DNA from: Sphingomonas sp. YR710
Lineage (GTDB): Bacteria > Pseudomonadota > Alphaproteobacteria > Sphingomonadales > Sphingomonadaceae
Direction: 5' to 3'
DNA length: 64,000 nt
Assembly: GCF_900101455.1 (NCBI RefSeq)
Contig: NZ_FMZJ01000013.1
Location: forward strand, 1-64,000
In this document: positions 56,389-64,000 of the stretch, piece by piece
Position numbering within the stretch: position 1 is the first letter of the stretch
How the letters are laid out: the number at the start of each line of letters is the position of its first letter
The notes under the pieces: model-generated
What the model was told of the DNA's origin: nothing
The model's database searches: none
What the model saw: the letters and a program-made list of their open reading frames with translations, nothing else
Program-made: the position numbers and the translations under genes

Positions 56389-58446
56389 ATGACGATGATC
56401 TCAAATCTGCTGCGCCTACTGGCTGTCCTGTGCCTGTCGATCGGATGGATGGGAACGGCTTCGGCCGGACATATCACGGCCTCGCTCGATGCCGAAACGC
56501 TGCATCCAAGGCCGGGCAGCCGGATCACGATCGCGCTAGCGATGCGACCGGAAAGAGATTGGCACGGCTATTGGGAAAATCCCGGCGATGCGGGCATTCC
56601 CACCAGTGTCAAATGGGCGTTGCCGGCAGCGGCAAAGGTGGGACCGCTGCGCTATCCGGTGCCGCAGCGGCTCATCGTCCAGGGGCTCATGAACTATGTG
56701 TTCGAGCAGCCTTATGCGCATCTGGCGACGCTCGATATTCCGGCTGGGATCAAAACCGGCACGCCGATCCATATCGCGGGCGAGGCGAACTGGCTCGCCT
56801 GCTCGCCGTCGATCTGCGTGCCTGAACATGGGCCGGTGGCGATCGATCTTGTGGCCGGGGATGGCGCCGTCACGCCCGCTGCGCGCGCGCGTTTCGATGG
56901 CTGGCGCGCGAAGCTGCCATTGCCGCTCGGCCAGCCGGCGCGGTTCGAACATAAGGGCGGGCAGTTCCGGCTTGCCGTTCCTCTGCCGGCCGGGCGGCCG
57001 ATGTCGTCGCCATATTTCTACCCAATTACCGACGGTGTGATCGATTATGCCGCACCGCAGTCGGTGAGCCGCACCGGCGATATGGTGGTGATCGAGGTGC
57101 GCGCCGGCGCATCGGCGGCTACGGCGAAAAGCGTGTCCGGTGTGCTCGCTATCGGCACCGATCGCGGGCTCGCGCTGACGGCTGCACCGGGCAAGGTTCC
57201 TGCGGCAGGCGTGGCCGTTGTCGCCGATAATGGGAACGACAGTGGCGGAGGCAAGCGGCTCACTTTCGCTTTGGCACTGGGCGGCGCGGTGCTCGGCGGG
57301 CTGCTGCTCAACGTGATGCCCTGCGTCTTCCCGATCCTCAGCCTCAAGGCGATGAGCCTCGCCCGATCCGGCGAGACGCCGGCCAAGGCGCGCGCCGAGG
57401 CGCTGGCTTATGCCGGTGGCGTGATCGCCAGCTGTCTGGCGCTCGGCGTCGCTCTGCTCGCGTTGCGCGCGGGCGGAGCCGCGGTCGGCTGGGCGTTTCA
57501 GCTCCAGGATCCACGGGTGATCCTGCTGTTGCTTTTGCTGGTGGTCGCGATCAGCCTCAATCTCGCCGGCCTGTTCGAGCTTGGCTCGATCGGTCTCGGC
57601 GAGACGATGACGCGCGGCCACAGCCTGAGCGCCGCATTCTGGACCGGTGTGCTCGCCGCATTCGTGGCGACACCCTGCACGGGTCCGTTCATGGCCGGCG
57701 CGCTTGGCGCAGCCCTGATTCTCCCTGCGGCCGCCGCACTGGCGATCTTCGCGGGGCTGGGCTTCGGGCTGGCCTTGCCCTTCTTGTTGCTCGGTTTCGT
57801 GCCCGCGCTTCGTCGCCGCCTGCCGAAACCCGGCGCTTGGATGAATCGGCTCCGCCATATCTTGTCCGTGCCGATGTTCATGACGGCGCTCGGCCTCTCC
57901 TGGATTCTCGGGCGGCAGGCTGGGGTCGACGGCATGACGCTCGGCCTCGCCATCGCTCTGCTGTTTGGGCTGGCCTTGTGGTGGGTCGGGGGCCGGCAGG
58001 GGGCGGGCAGGCGCTTCGCCTGGGCGCCGGCGATCCCCGCCTTGCTGTTGGCGGTGGCGGCCATCGCCATCGTTCCGCGGCAGCCCGCGCAGGCCTCTGC
58101 GGCAGCGGCGGGCGATGGTGCCGTACCGTTCAGCGAGAGCCGGCTCGCCGGACTGACGGCGCAGAAGAAGCCTGTCTTCCTCTATTTTACCGCTGACTGG
58201 TGCCTCACCTGCAAGGTCAACGAAAAGGCCGCGATCGAGCGGGTCGAGGTTCGCCGCGCCTTCGCCGATCATGGGGTAACGGTGATGGTCGGCGACTGGA
58301 CCAATGGCGATCCCGCGATCGGCCGCTTTCTGGAGGCGCAGGGCCGATCCGGGGTGCCGCTCTATCTCTATTATCATGCCGACGGGCGGATCGAGACCCT
58401 GCCGCAATTGCTGACGCCTTCTTCGCTGATCACGCTGACGGCCTGA
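56389..58446 (+). CDS. DsbD/ScsB-like thiol:disulfide reductase
   Basis: 685 residues. Signal peptide (WMGTASAGHI), an N-terminal periplasmic domain (about 27-270) with HGYWENPGDAGIPTSVKWAL and WLACSPSICVPEHGPVAIDL, which holds a Cys pair; eight membrane helices (about 290-560) with NVMPCVFPILSLKAMSLARS and FVATPCTGPFMAGALGAALI, whose two cysteines shuttle electrons; and a C-terminal thioredoxin domain with ADWCLTCKVNEKAAI. It passes electrons from cytoplasmic thioredoxin to periplasmic proteins. It lies 38 bp after gspN and may be cotranscribed; a role in disulfides of secreted proteins is inference. Confidence 0.93.
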   Translation: MTMISNLLRLLAVLCLSIGWMGTASAGHITASLDAETLHPRPGSRITIALAMRPERDWHGYWENPGDAGIPTSVKWALPAAAKVGPLRYPVPQRLIVQGLMNYVFEQPYAHLATLDIPAGIKTGTPIHIAGEANWLACSPSICVPEHGPVAIDLVAGDGAVTPAARARFDGWRAKLPLPLGQPARFEHKGGQFRLAVPLPAGRPMSSPYFYPITDGVIDYAAPQSVSRTGDMVVIEVRAGASAATAKSVSGVLAIGTDRGLALTAAPGKVPAAGVAVVADNGNDSGGGKRLTFALALGGAVLGGLLLNVMPCVFPILSLKAMSLARSGETPAKARAEALAYAGGVIASCLALGVALLALRAGGAAVGWAFQLQDPRVILLLLLLVVAISLNLAGLFELGSIGLGETMTRGHSLSAAFWTGVLAAFVATPCTGPFMAGALGAALILPAAAALAIFAGLGFGLALPFLLLGFVPALRRRLPKPGAWMNRLRHILSVPMFMTALGLSWILGRQAGVDGMTLGLAIALLFGLALWWVGGRQGAGRRFAWAPAIPALLLAVAAIAIVPRQPAQASAAAAGDGAVPFSESRLAGLTAQKKPVFLYFTADWCLTCKVNEKAAIERVEVRRAFADHGVTVMVGDWTNGDPAIGRFLEAQGRSGVPLYLYYHADGRIETLPQLLTPSSLITLTA

Positions 58447-58447
58447 A

Positions 58448-59626
58448 TTACGGCGCTCCGCGCGCAAGTCTCTCCTCTGCGGCGGTAAAAGCGGATTGCC
58501 CCGCCGCAGGCATGTCTCCGAGCCCGGTTGCGAAATAGGCGATGCCGGTGCCCCTCGTCCGATCGATCCACAGACCCGATCGCACCCCATAGGCTTCGCC
58601 GGCATGACCAACCCGCGCGACGCCATCGCCAAACGGATCGTCGCGGCAGCCGTCGGCCTTGTTGGCCAGCGTCTCGCTCGCCAACCCATAAGCGCAAGTG
58701 AAGCCATGATCGGTGTCGCCATTACTGCCATCGAAGCGCCATAGCGGTGTCAGCAGCATGTCGATCGATGCCTTGTGCAGAAAGCGGCGCCCGCCGGATC
58801 GCCCATCATTGAGCAGCATCTGGCCGATCCGCGCAAGGTCGCGCGCCGATATCCGCAGCCCGCCTTGCGGTGAAAAGCTCGCGCCGTTGCGACCAGGCTG
58901 CCAGCGATCGAGGTTGCAACTGCCGTCGCTGGCCGGAACGATCGGGCAGGCAGGGCGGCGGCCATGGAGATCGTCGCGCACGACATGGCCGTCGGGTTGG
59001 TACAGCACCACCGCGCGGGCGATCGCGCGGTCGCTGCACCCGCTCCAGTTGAAGCAGGCATCGAGCCGCAGCGGCCGGATCACCAGCCTTAGCATCAGCC
59101 GATCGAAGCGCTCGCCGGTCGCTGCTTCCATCACGGTCGCGATCACCGGGAAGTTGAGATTGCTGTAGCGAAACCATCCCCCCGGCGGATGATCGGGATC
59201 CCAGGCGTTGGGATCGACCAGCGTGGCTGCGATCGTCCGGTCGAACGGCAAGGCATAATCGACGCCATCGCGCAGGCTGGACCGGTGCGACAAGAACAGC
59301 CGCAAGCTCAGTGGCACAGCGGGATAGGCCGGGTTGCGGACCTTCTGGCCCAGATAGCCCGAAATATCGGCATCGAGATCGAGTGTTCCGGCCTCTACCA
59401 ATCGCAGGACACCCAGCGCTACCACCAGCTTCGAAACCGAAGCGATCCGCACGGGATCGCGCACGCTTGCCGCGCGTCCCGTGCTGCGGTCTGCCAGTCC
59501 TTCGGCCCGGCCGGTTCCCATATGATCGCGTGTGAACGGCTGGCGTACGGCCGCGACCATCTGAGCCTGCGCCGGAAGGGGGAGCGCCAGCCCCGTCGCG
59601 ATCAGCAGGGCGATCGGGCTGTGCAT
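58448..59626 (-). CDS. Beta-lactamase-fold serine hydrolase
   Basis: 392 residues from ATG 59626, with a signal peptide (HSPIALLIATGLALPLPAQA). Penicillin-binding/class C motifs are all visible: SVSK (IASVSKLVVALGVL), Y-x-N (WFRYSNLNFP) and HAG (VGHAGEAYGV) at the place of KTG. The family includes esterases, D-aminopeptidases and AmpC-like enzymes; substrate cannot be told. It follows the dioxygenase gene after 4 bp and is likely translated from the same message. Stop is next to the DsbD-like gene's stop (convergent). Confidence 0.88.
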   Translation of the reverse strand: MHSPIALLIATGLALPLPAQAQMVAAVRQPFTRDHMGTGRAEGLADRSTGRAASVRDPVRIASVSKLVVALGVLRLVEAGTLDLDADISGYLGQKVRNPAYPAVPLSLRLFLSHRSSLRDGVDYALPFDRTIAATLVDPNAWDPDHPPGGWFRYSNLNFPVIATVMEAATGERFDRLMLRLVIRPLRLDACFNWSGCSDRAIARAVVLYQPDGHVVRDDLHGRRPACPIVPASDGSCNLDRWQPGRNGASFSPQGGLRISARDLARIGQMLLNDGRSGGRRFLHKASIDMLLTPLWRFDGSNGDTDHGFTCAYGLASETLANKADGCRDDPFGDGVARVGHAGEAYGVRSGLWIDRTRGTGIAYFATGLGDMPAAGQSAFTAAEERLARGAP

Positions 59627-59630
59627 CGCG

Positions 59631-60728
59631 TTACAGCTTGTATGCGCCGCTGGTATAATAGCCTTCGCCGTGCGGGCGCGGCTTCTGGTGGAAATATTCG
59701 GCGAACAGCGGCACGTTGAAGCGCGGGCAATAATGGGTGACGATGCTCTTGCGGGTGGCTTCACCCGAAATCGGCATGCCGCCATGGGCAAGGTCTGAAT
59801 TCCACACCAGCACGTCGCCGCGCTTCGCCCGGAAAATTTCCTTGAAGAGCCCGCGCTGCTCCGCCTTGGCCGGCAATACGCGTTCATGGCCGCTGATCTG
59901 TTCTCGGGCCTGATCGGGCGTCAGCCCCCCAAGTCGGGTTGCTTCGGCCACGCTCTTATATTCGCCCTGATAGAGATAATCGTCGAATCGGTGGCTGCCT
60001 GGATAATAGAATAGTTCGCCGGCATCGGCGCTCACATCTTCCAGTGCGATCCATGTCGCTGCGAAGCGACGCGGTATCGAATAAGCGACATAAGCCGAAT
60101 CCTGATGGGCAGGCTGGGACGATCCGCGCAGGAAGCCCAATGTCTGGGAGGCGAGCGGCATTGCTTCGAACACCAAAGCCAGGAATCGCACGATCGGCGC
60201 CGATAGCATCAGGTCGCGGATGGCGATCGCATGGACATGGATGTCGATGGCTTTCGATGCGTGTGGATTGATCTCCGGGCGCCACGGGATGAGCCCGTTC
60301 TGTTCGACGGCATGGCATTCGAAACGCAGATCCGGAAATTCGCCGCGATAGGCCCCGTCGAGCGCGCGGGCGGCACGGGTCAGCAGAATGTCGGGGATGG
60401 CTTCCGGCAGGATGACATACCCGTCACGGACCCATTGGCGGAGCCATTCGGCCTCGACATGGGTGATCGCGTGCATGTCGAGCCGGCCCTGGATGCGGTC
60501 GAGCGCATCGGGCGCATCGGTCCAGAACCCGCCGAAACGCAGTTCGGCGGCCGCTGCATCATCGGGGCGTGGCGCCTTCGCATAAGGCAGATAGCCGCGC
60601 GCGCGGCCATAGATTCGATAGTGATCGCGCGCGGATGCGGCCAGGCCCTGCCGAATCTCGTCGGCGGCCATCTGATAGGCACGCAGATAGAATGCGTCGT
60701 CGAACTGTTCTGTCGCCTGTGCGTCCAC
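59631..60728 (-). CDS. Phytanoyl-CoA dioxygenase (PhyH)-like Fe(II)/2-oxoglutarate enzyme
   Basis: 365 residues. The iron-binding HxD is in SSQPAHQDSAYVAYSIP and the distal His in VWNSDLAHGGMPISGEATRK, whose Arg would bind 2-oxoglutarate; ALEDVSADAGELFYYPGSHR is the family strand. The N-terminal ~60 residues (FDDAFYLRAYQMAADEIRQG, HYRIYGRARGYLPY) look like a small extra helical domain seen with glycan- or polysaccharide-related proteins. Substrate is unknown. It forms an operon with the serine hydrolase, an odd pairing. Confidence 0.88.
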   Translation of the reverse strand: MDAQATEQFDDAFYLRAYQMAADEIRQGLAASARDHYRIYGRARGYLPYAKAPRPDDAAAAELRFGGFWTDAPDALDRIQGRLDMHAITHVEAEWLRQWVRDGYVILPEAIPDILLTRAARALDGAYRGEFPDLRFECHAVEQNGLIPWRPEINPHASKAIDIHVHAIAIRDLMLSAPIVRFLALVFEAMPLASQTLGFLRGSSQPAHQDSAYVAYSIPRRFAATWIALEDVSADAGELFYYPGSHRFDDYLYQGEYKSVAEATRLGGLTPDQAREQISGHERVLPAKAEQRGLFKEIFRAKRGDVLVWNSDLAHGGMPISGEATRKSIVTHYCPRFNVPLFAEYFHQKPRPHGEGYYTSGAYKL

Positions 60729-60882
60729 TGCGTCGATCCCGGTTTGCGCGAAGTGCGCTGATAGCTCCGGATATCAGGCGAATCCTCGAATGAGAAGCGA
60801 GGCGGAAGTTCTTTCGCCTGCCGATCAGCATGCTACGACGGTTGTAAATATTCGCGGCGCGTGCGCCCGGGCGCTGACCAGA

Positions 60883-61003
60883 GCCCTCTCCCGCTTGCGG
60901 GAGAGGGTTGGGTGAGGGTCTTCTTTCTTCTTTGGTGGATTACGCCATTGAAAGAAAAAGAAGAAAGACCCTCATCCAACCTTCTCCCGCAAGCGGGAGA
61001 AGG
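60883..61003. repeat. Paired REP-like palindromes (second family), intergenic
   Basis: In the 313-bp gap between the dioxygenase (minus) and transporter (plus) genes. Arm 1 (about 60883-60929, CCCTCTCCCGCTTGCGGGAG core, then GGGTGAGGGTCTT) faces arm 2 (about 60961-61003, AAGACCCTCATCC... CTTCTCCCGCAAGCGGGAG). The arms run into A/T-rich TTCTTTCTTC / GAAAGAAAAAG stretches, so the whole can fold into one long hairpin. Core differs from the CCCCTCCC family in 50.8 and 52.3 kb. No other gene is visible in this gap. Confidence 0.85.
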
Positions 61004-61041
61004 CAATAAGACTTAAATGATTAGTGCGGCAAGGGGACGGC

Positions 61042-62334
61042 ATGGCGGATCAGGCGAATTTCTCCACGATGCGGCGGCTGCGCGCCATTCTTGGCGGTGC
61101 CGCGGGCAATCTGGTCGAATGGTATGACTGGTATGCCTATGCGGCCTTCACCATCTATTTCGCGCCGGCTTTCTTTCCGAAAGGCGATCAGACCGCGCAA
61201 CTGCTGCAGGCCGCGGCGATCTTCGCCGTGGGGTTCGCGGCGCGCCCGGTGGGCGCCTGGATCATGGGCATTTATGCCGATCGCGCGGGGCGGCGCGCGG
61301 CGCTGAGCCTGTCCGTGGGAATGATGTGTGCCGGATCGCTGATGATCGCGCTGACGCCATCCTATGCGTCGATCGGTCCAGCGGCGGGCGTGATGTTGCT
61401 GGTCGCGCGGATCGTACAGGGGCTTTCGGTCGGTGGCGAATATGGCGCTTCGGCGTCTTATATGAGCGAGATGGCGGGCGCGAAGTGGCGCGGCTTCTGG
61501 TCGAGCTTCCAATATGTCACCTTGGTCGGCGGGCAATTGGTGGCGCTGGCGGTGCTGATCATCCTCCAGCGGACCTTGCCGGCTGCGGCGCTCGACGCCT
61601 GGGGCTGGCGCGTGCCGTTCGTGATCGGGGCCGGGCTCGCGATCGTCGTTTTCTGGATTCGCCGGAACCTCGAGGAAAGCCATTCATTCGTCGCGGCGGA
61701 ACGCTCCGGCCGGCGCGCCGGCACGACCATGACCTTGCTGCGCGATTATCCGCGTGAGGTGTTGACGATCATCGGGCTGACGGCGGGCGGATCGCTCGGT
61801 TTCTATATCTACACCACCTATTTGCAGAAATTCCTCACCAATACGGCAGGTTATACCAAGGTGCAGGCATCGGAAATCAACGCCGTCGTGCTGGTCGCGT
61901 TCATGCTGTTTCAGCCCCTGATGGGCTGGCTTTCGGACTTCATCGGCCGTCGCAACATGCTGATCCTCTCCTTTGGCGGTAGCGCGCTGGTCCTGTGGCC
62001 GGTCATGACCGGAATTGCTGTCGGTGGCTCGGTTGCCCACGCGCTGGTGCTGGCGATCGGCGCGGTGGCGCTGCAGGCCGGCTATACGTCGATCAGCGCG
62101 GTCGTGAAGGCCGAACTGTTTCCGACCACAGTGCGCGCGCTCGGCGTCGCCTTTCCCTATGCCATCGCCAATGCCCTGTTCGGCGGCACCGCCGAATATG
62201 TCGCGCTCTGGTTCAAGTCGGCAGGCAATGAGCAGGGCTTCTATGTTTATGGAATTGCTATTTTATTGATAAGCTTCGTCTGCGCGCTGCTGATGCGCGA
62301 CACAAAGCGGCACAGCCGGATCGTCGAGGATTGA
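61042..62334 (+). CDS. MHS-family MFS transporter (KgtP/ProP-like organic acid:H+ symporter)
   Basis: 430 residues from ATG 61042 with AGGGGACGG at good distance; a GTG 18 bp earlier is possible. Twelve membrane segments. The family motif GAAGNLVEWYDWYAYAAF is at the N-terminus; MGIYADRAGRRAALSLS is the loop 2-3 motif, and ARIVQGLSVGGEYGASASYM is the helix-5 motif of metabolite:H+ symporters. Substrates in the family include 2-oxoglutarate, shikimate, citrate and betaine. A 2-oxoglutarate role would fit with the nearby dioxygenase, but this is speculation. Confidence 0.9.
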   Translation: MADQANFSTMRRLRAILGGAAGNLVEWYDWYAYAAFTIYFAPAFFPKGDQTAQLLQAAAIFAVGFAARPVGAWIMGIYADRAGRRAALSLSVGMMCAGSLMIALTPSYASIGPAAGVMLLVARIVQGLSVGGEYGASASYMSEMAGAKWRGFWSSFQYVTLVGGQLVALAVLIILQRTLPAAALDAWGWRVPFVIGAGLAIVVFWIRRNLEESHSFVAAERSGRRAGTTMTLLRDYPREVLTIIGLTAGGSLGFYIYTTYLQKFLTNTAGYTKVQASEINAVVLVAFMLFQPLMGWLSDFIGRRNMLILSFGGSALVLWPVMTGIAVGGSVAHALVLAIGAVALQAGYTSISAVVKAELFPTTVRALGVAFPYAIANALFGGTAEYVALWFKSAGNEQGFYVYGIAILLISFVCALLMRDTKRHSRIVED

Positions 62335-62407
62335 GCATCCTCCGGCAATATATTCGCGATCGGTGTTGACTCCATTGGCGATGGCCTGTTGATCTTAACA
62401 TATTATT

Positions 62408-62437
62408 AAGCCCCCGCCGGATAAACAGGGGGGCTCA
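62408..62437 (+). terminator. Possible hairpin between the transporter and GGDEF genes
   Basis: AAGCCCCC pairs with GGGGGGCT across a 12-base loop, about 75 bp after the transporter stop. No T-run follows, so it may be a leader structure of the next gene rather than a terminator. Confidence 0.35.
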
Positions 62438-62466
62438 GCAAATCGGTTGGAGGGGGCTGGCGGGAG

Positions 62467-64000
62467 ATGTATTCCGCGAGAGAGACGCGCGACAATCATC
62501 GACCGACAGAATTGGCGGTTGCCGCTCCGTCAGCTTCGACCGATCATGCGCCTGCCAGCGAAGTTGGGCATGACCGGCCGGCATCACCGGAAAGCTGGTC
62601 GCGTGCGCTGCTCGACACCCAATCCGAAGTTGCGGCGGCGGGTAGCGATCTGGGCCGCGTCATCGATGCCGTGGTACAGGGCACATTGCGGCTGATGCCG
62701 CATGTGATCGGCGCGGTCGTCGAACTCGCTCATCCCGATCTGCCGGCCTATCGGGCGATCAGTGGAGTCGGGCTCAATCGTCAGAGAATGTCGACCCGAA
62801 CCATTGGAAAGCTTTCCCAAGCATGCATGCGGACGGGTGAGGTACAATATTGCAGCGACACCGAAGCTGATGAATCGATCGATCACCAAGCATGCCGCGA
62901 AGTTGGCATCCGATCGATACTGGTCGTTCCCTTGCCGTTCGAAGGGTTGACCGTTGGGATTCTGAGGGTCTTTGCAGCAACGGCGAACGGCTTCGACAAG
63001 CGTGATTTGTTGACCGCACAACTGCTGGCTGGCCCGATCGCGATCGGGTTGGCGAGTGCCGGGCAGGCGCGCGCATTGCACGCGCATGACATTGCGGCGA
63101 AACGTTTTGCCGCCACGTTCGAACAGGCTGCCGTCGGCATCGCCCATGTCTCGCCGGATGGCAATTTCCTGCTCGTGAATGACCGCTTCTGCGCGATTGC
63201 CGGTCACGATCGTGAAGCGTTGCTGCGGGGCGGCTTTCAGCGGATCACGCATCCCGACGATCTGAAAACCGATCTCGATTATCTCGCCCGGCTGACCAGG
63301 GGCGAAATCTCCAATTATGCGATGGAGAAACGGTATATCCGGCGTGACGGATCACTGATCTGGGTCAACCTGACGGTGTCGCTGGTGCGGCACGCCGATG
63401 GCAGTCCGGATTTTTTCGTCTCCGTCATCGAGGATATTTCCGCCCGCAAGCAGGCCGAAAAGCAGGCCAATCAGGACACGCTGACGGGCCTGCCCAACCG
63501 GCGCTGGCTGAAGTCCCGGCTGGCCGAGGAATTGCGCAGATTGCCGTCGGCCGACAAGCCGCTGACCGTTGCCTATCTCGATCTCGATCGTTTCAAGTCG
63601 GTCAACGATCGGTTCGGCCATGCCGAAGGCGACAAATGCCTGATCGAGGTGGCGCATGTGCTCCGGGATGGTTTGCGCGGGAGCGACGTGGTCTGTCGCA
63701 TGGCGGGCGATGAATTCGTGCTGCTGCTATCGGGCGCCGGCTATCGGGAGGTTGTGGATCTGCTCATGCGGCTGCAGGGTGCCGTCAAGGCGCTGTCGGC
63801 GCAATCGGCGTGGCGGATCGGGGTGAGTGCTGGGGCCGTCATTGTCGCGCCGGGCACGGAAACGGGAATCGATCCGGTGCTCGCTGCGGCCGATCGGCTG
63901 ATGTACGGCGTGAAACGCAAATTCGGTCGGAAGCTGGCGGTTCGTACCTTCGATTCGGTCAGCCGGAAGCGCCATTTGGCGCTCAGAACAGTCCTAGCCC
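62467..64000 (+). CDS. GAF-PAS-GGDEF protein, probable diguanylate cyclase (partial, runs off right edge)
   Basis: At least 511 residues from ATG 62467, which follows GGAGGGGG; still open at the edge. An N-terminal GAF domain (about 45-200: DLGRVIDAVVQGTLRLMPHV, DHQACREVGIRSILVVPLPF), a PAS domain (about 215-335: QAAVGIAHVSPDGNFLLVND, RFCAIAGHD, ITHPDDLKTDLDYLARLTRG) and a GGDEF domain (DTLTGLPNRRWLKSRLAEEL, YLDLDRFKSVNDRFGHAEGD, MAGDEFVLLLSG). The active-site motif is AGDEF, a variant that keeps activity in some enzymes. It would make or sense c-di-GMP, which commonly controls motility. Any EAL domain would lie outside the window. Confidence 0.88.
   Translation, partial: MYSARETRDNHRPTELAVAAPSASTDHAPASEVGHDRPASPESWSRALLDTQSEVAAAGSDLGRVIDAVVQGTLRLMPHVIGAVVELAHPDLPAYRAISGVGLNRQRMSTRTIGKLSQACMRTGEVQYCSDTEADESIDHQACREVGIRSILVVPLPFEGLTVGILRVFAATANGFDKRDLLTAQLLAGPIAIGLASAGQARALHAHDIAAKRFAATFEQAAVGIAHVSPDGNFLLVNDRFCAIAGHDREALLRGGFQRITHPDDLKTDLDYLARLTRGEISNYAMEKRYIRRDGSLIWVNLTVSLVRHADGSPDFFVSVIEDISARKQAEKQANQDTLTGLPNRRWLKSRLAEELRRLPSADKPLTVAYLDLDRFKSVNDRFGHAEGDKCLIEVAHVLRDGLRGSDVVCRMAGDEFVLLLSGAGYREVVDLLMRLQGAVKALSAQSAWRIGVSAGAVIVAPGTETGIDPVLAAADRLMYGVKRKFGRKLAVRTFDSVSRKRHLALRTVLA

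Noticed and set aside
56536-58731. 731-codon open frame on the minus strand opposite the DsbD-like gene
   Set aside because: Composition (Arg, Gln, His, Glu-rich without hydrophobic core) shows it is a shadow of the real gene, which has full motifs.
62335-62466. c-di-GMP riboswitch upstream of the GGDEF gene
   Set aside because: Only a single GC hairpin is seen; the conserved GEMM core is not recognisable and the gap is short.

Overview
The window looks like chromosomal DNA of a motile, GC-rich alphaproteobacterium, most probably of the Sphingomonas group. This rests on short flagellins of about 274 residues, a FlbD-type sigma-54 activator heading the fliEF operon, sphingomonad-style paired CCCCTCC/GGAGGGG intergenic palindromes, and the GspC-N and MHS-transporter types. 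The assignment is inference from family resemblance; no rRNA or tRNA gene is present to confirm it.

Left part (about 0.3-31.6 kb): an almost complete flagellar island. On the minus strand a tightly overlapping operon runs flbD-fliE-fliF-fliG-fliH-fliI-fliJ-fliK-fliL-fliM-fliN-fliO (11.2 to 0.3 kb). Two near-identical flagellin genes and an unknown membrane protein follow on the plus strand (11.5-14.3 kb). Minus-strand flhA-flhG-fliA and flgA-flgM-flgN come next, then a PomA/PomB-like stator pair (19.5-20.6 kb). The plus-strand block flgB-flgC-flgD-flgE-flgF-flgG-flgH-flgI-flgJ-flgK-flgL leads into a conventional motA-motB (20.9-31.6 kb). The regulatory wiring can be read directly. Perfect -24/-12 sigma-54 promoters (TGGCAC-N5-TTGC) precede flgB, flgA and flhA. 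Four promoters sharing a GTCGTT core at a fixed 11-bp spacer, as expected for FliA/sigma-28, precede both flagellins, motA and flgM. The flgB promoter also has two tandem GGCAA-N4-TTGCC palindromes, candidate binding sites for the window's own FlbD-like activator. fliP, fliQ, fliR, flhB, flhF, fliD and fliS are not in the window.

Middle (31.6-44.9 kb): a minus-strand tripartite EmrAB/NodT-type drug efflux operon; a small unknown protein; a minus-strand pstS-pstC-pstA-pstB phosphate uptake operon whose PstB carries an unusual internal insertion; and a divergent OprP-like phosphate porin followed closely by a PhoB-like regulator whose receiver domain has lost its phosphorylation residues. A LysR regulator, a degenerate sensor kinase and a DUF983 membrane protein come next.

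Right part (45-64 kb): a type II secretion operon gspC-D-E-F-G-H-I-J-K-L-M-N, all plus strand and largely overlapping. Paired REP-like palindromes sit inside the translated leader regions of gspG and gspJ. It is followed by a DsbD/ScsB-like thiol reductase, a minus-strand phytanoyl-CoA-dioxygenase-like gene with a beta-lactamase-fold hydrolase, an MHS-family organic-acid transporter, and a GAF-PAS-GGDEF protein that runs off the right edge. The left edge holds the last 38 residues of a probable 1-deoxyxylulose-5-phosphate synthase.

The best leads for something new are the REP-like elements translated in two prepilin leaders, the dual (PomAB-like plus MotAB) stators, the altered FlhG nucleotide-binding loop in the absence of flhF, and the two degenerate two-component proteins beside the phosphate genes.
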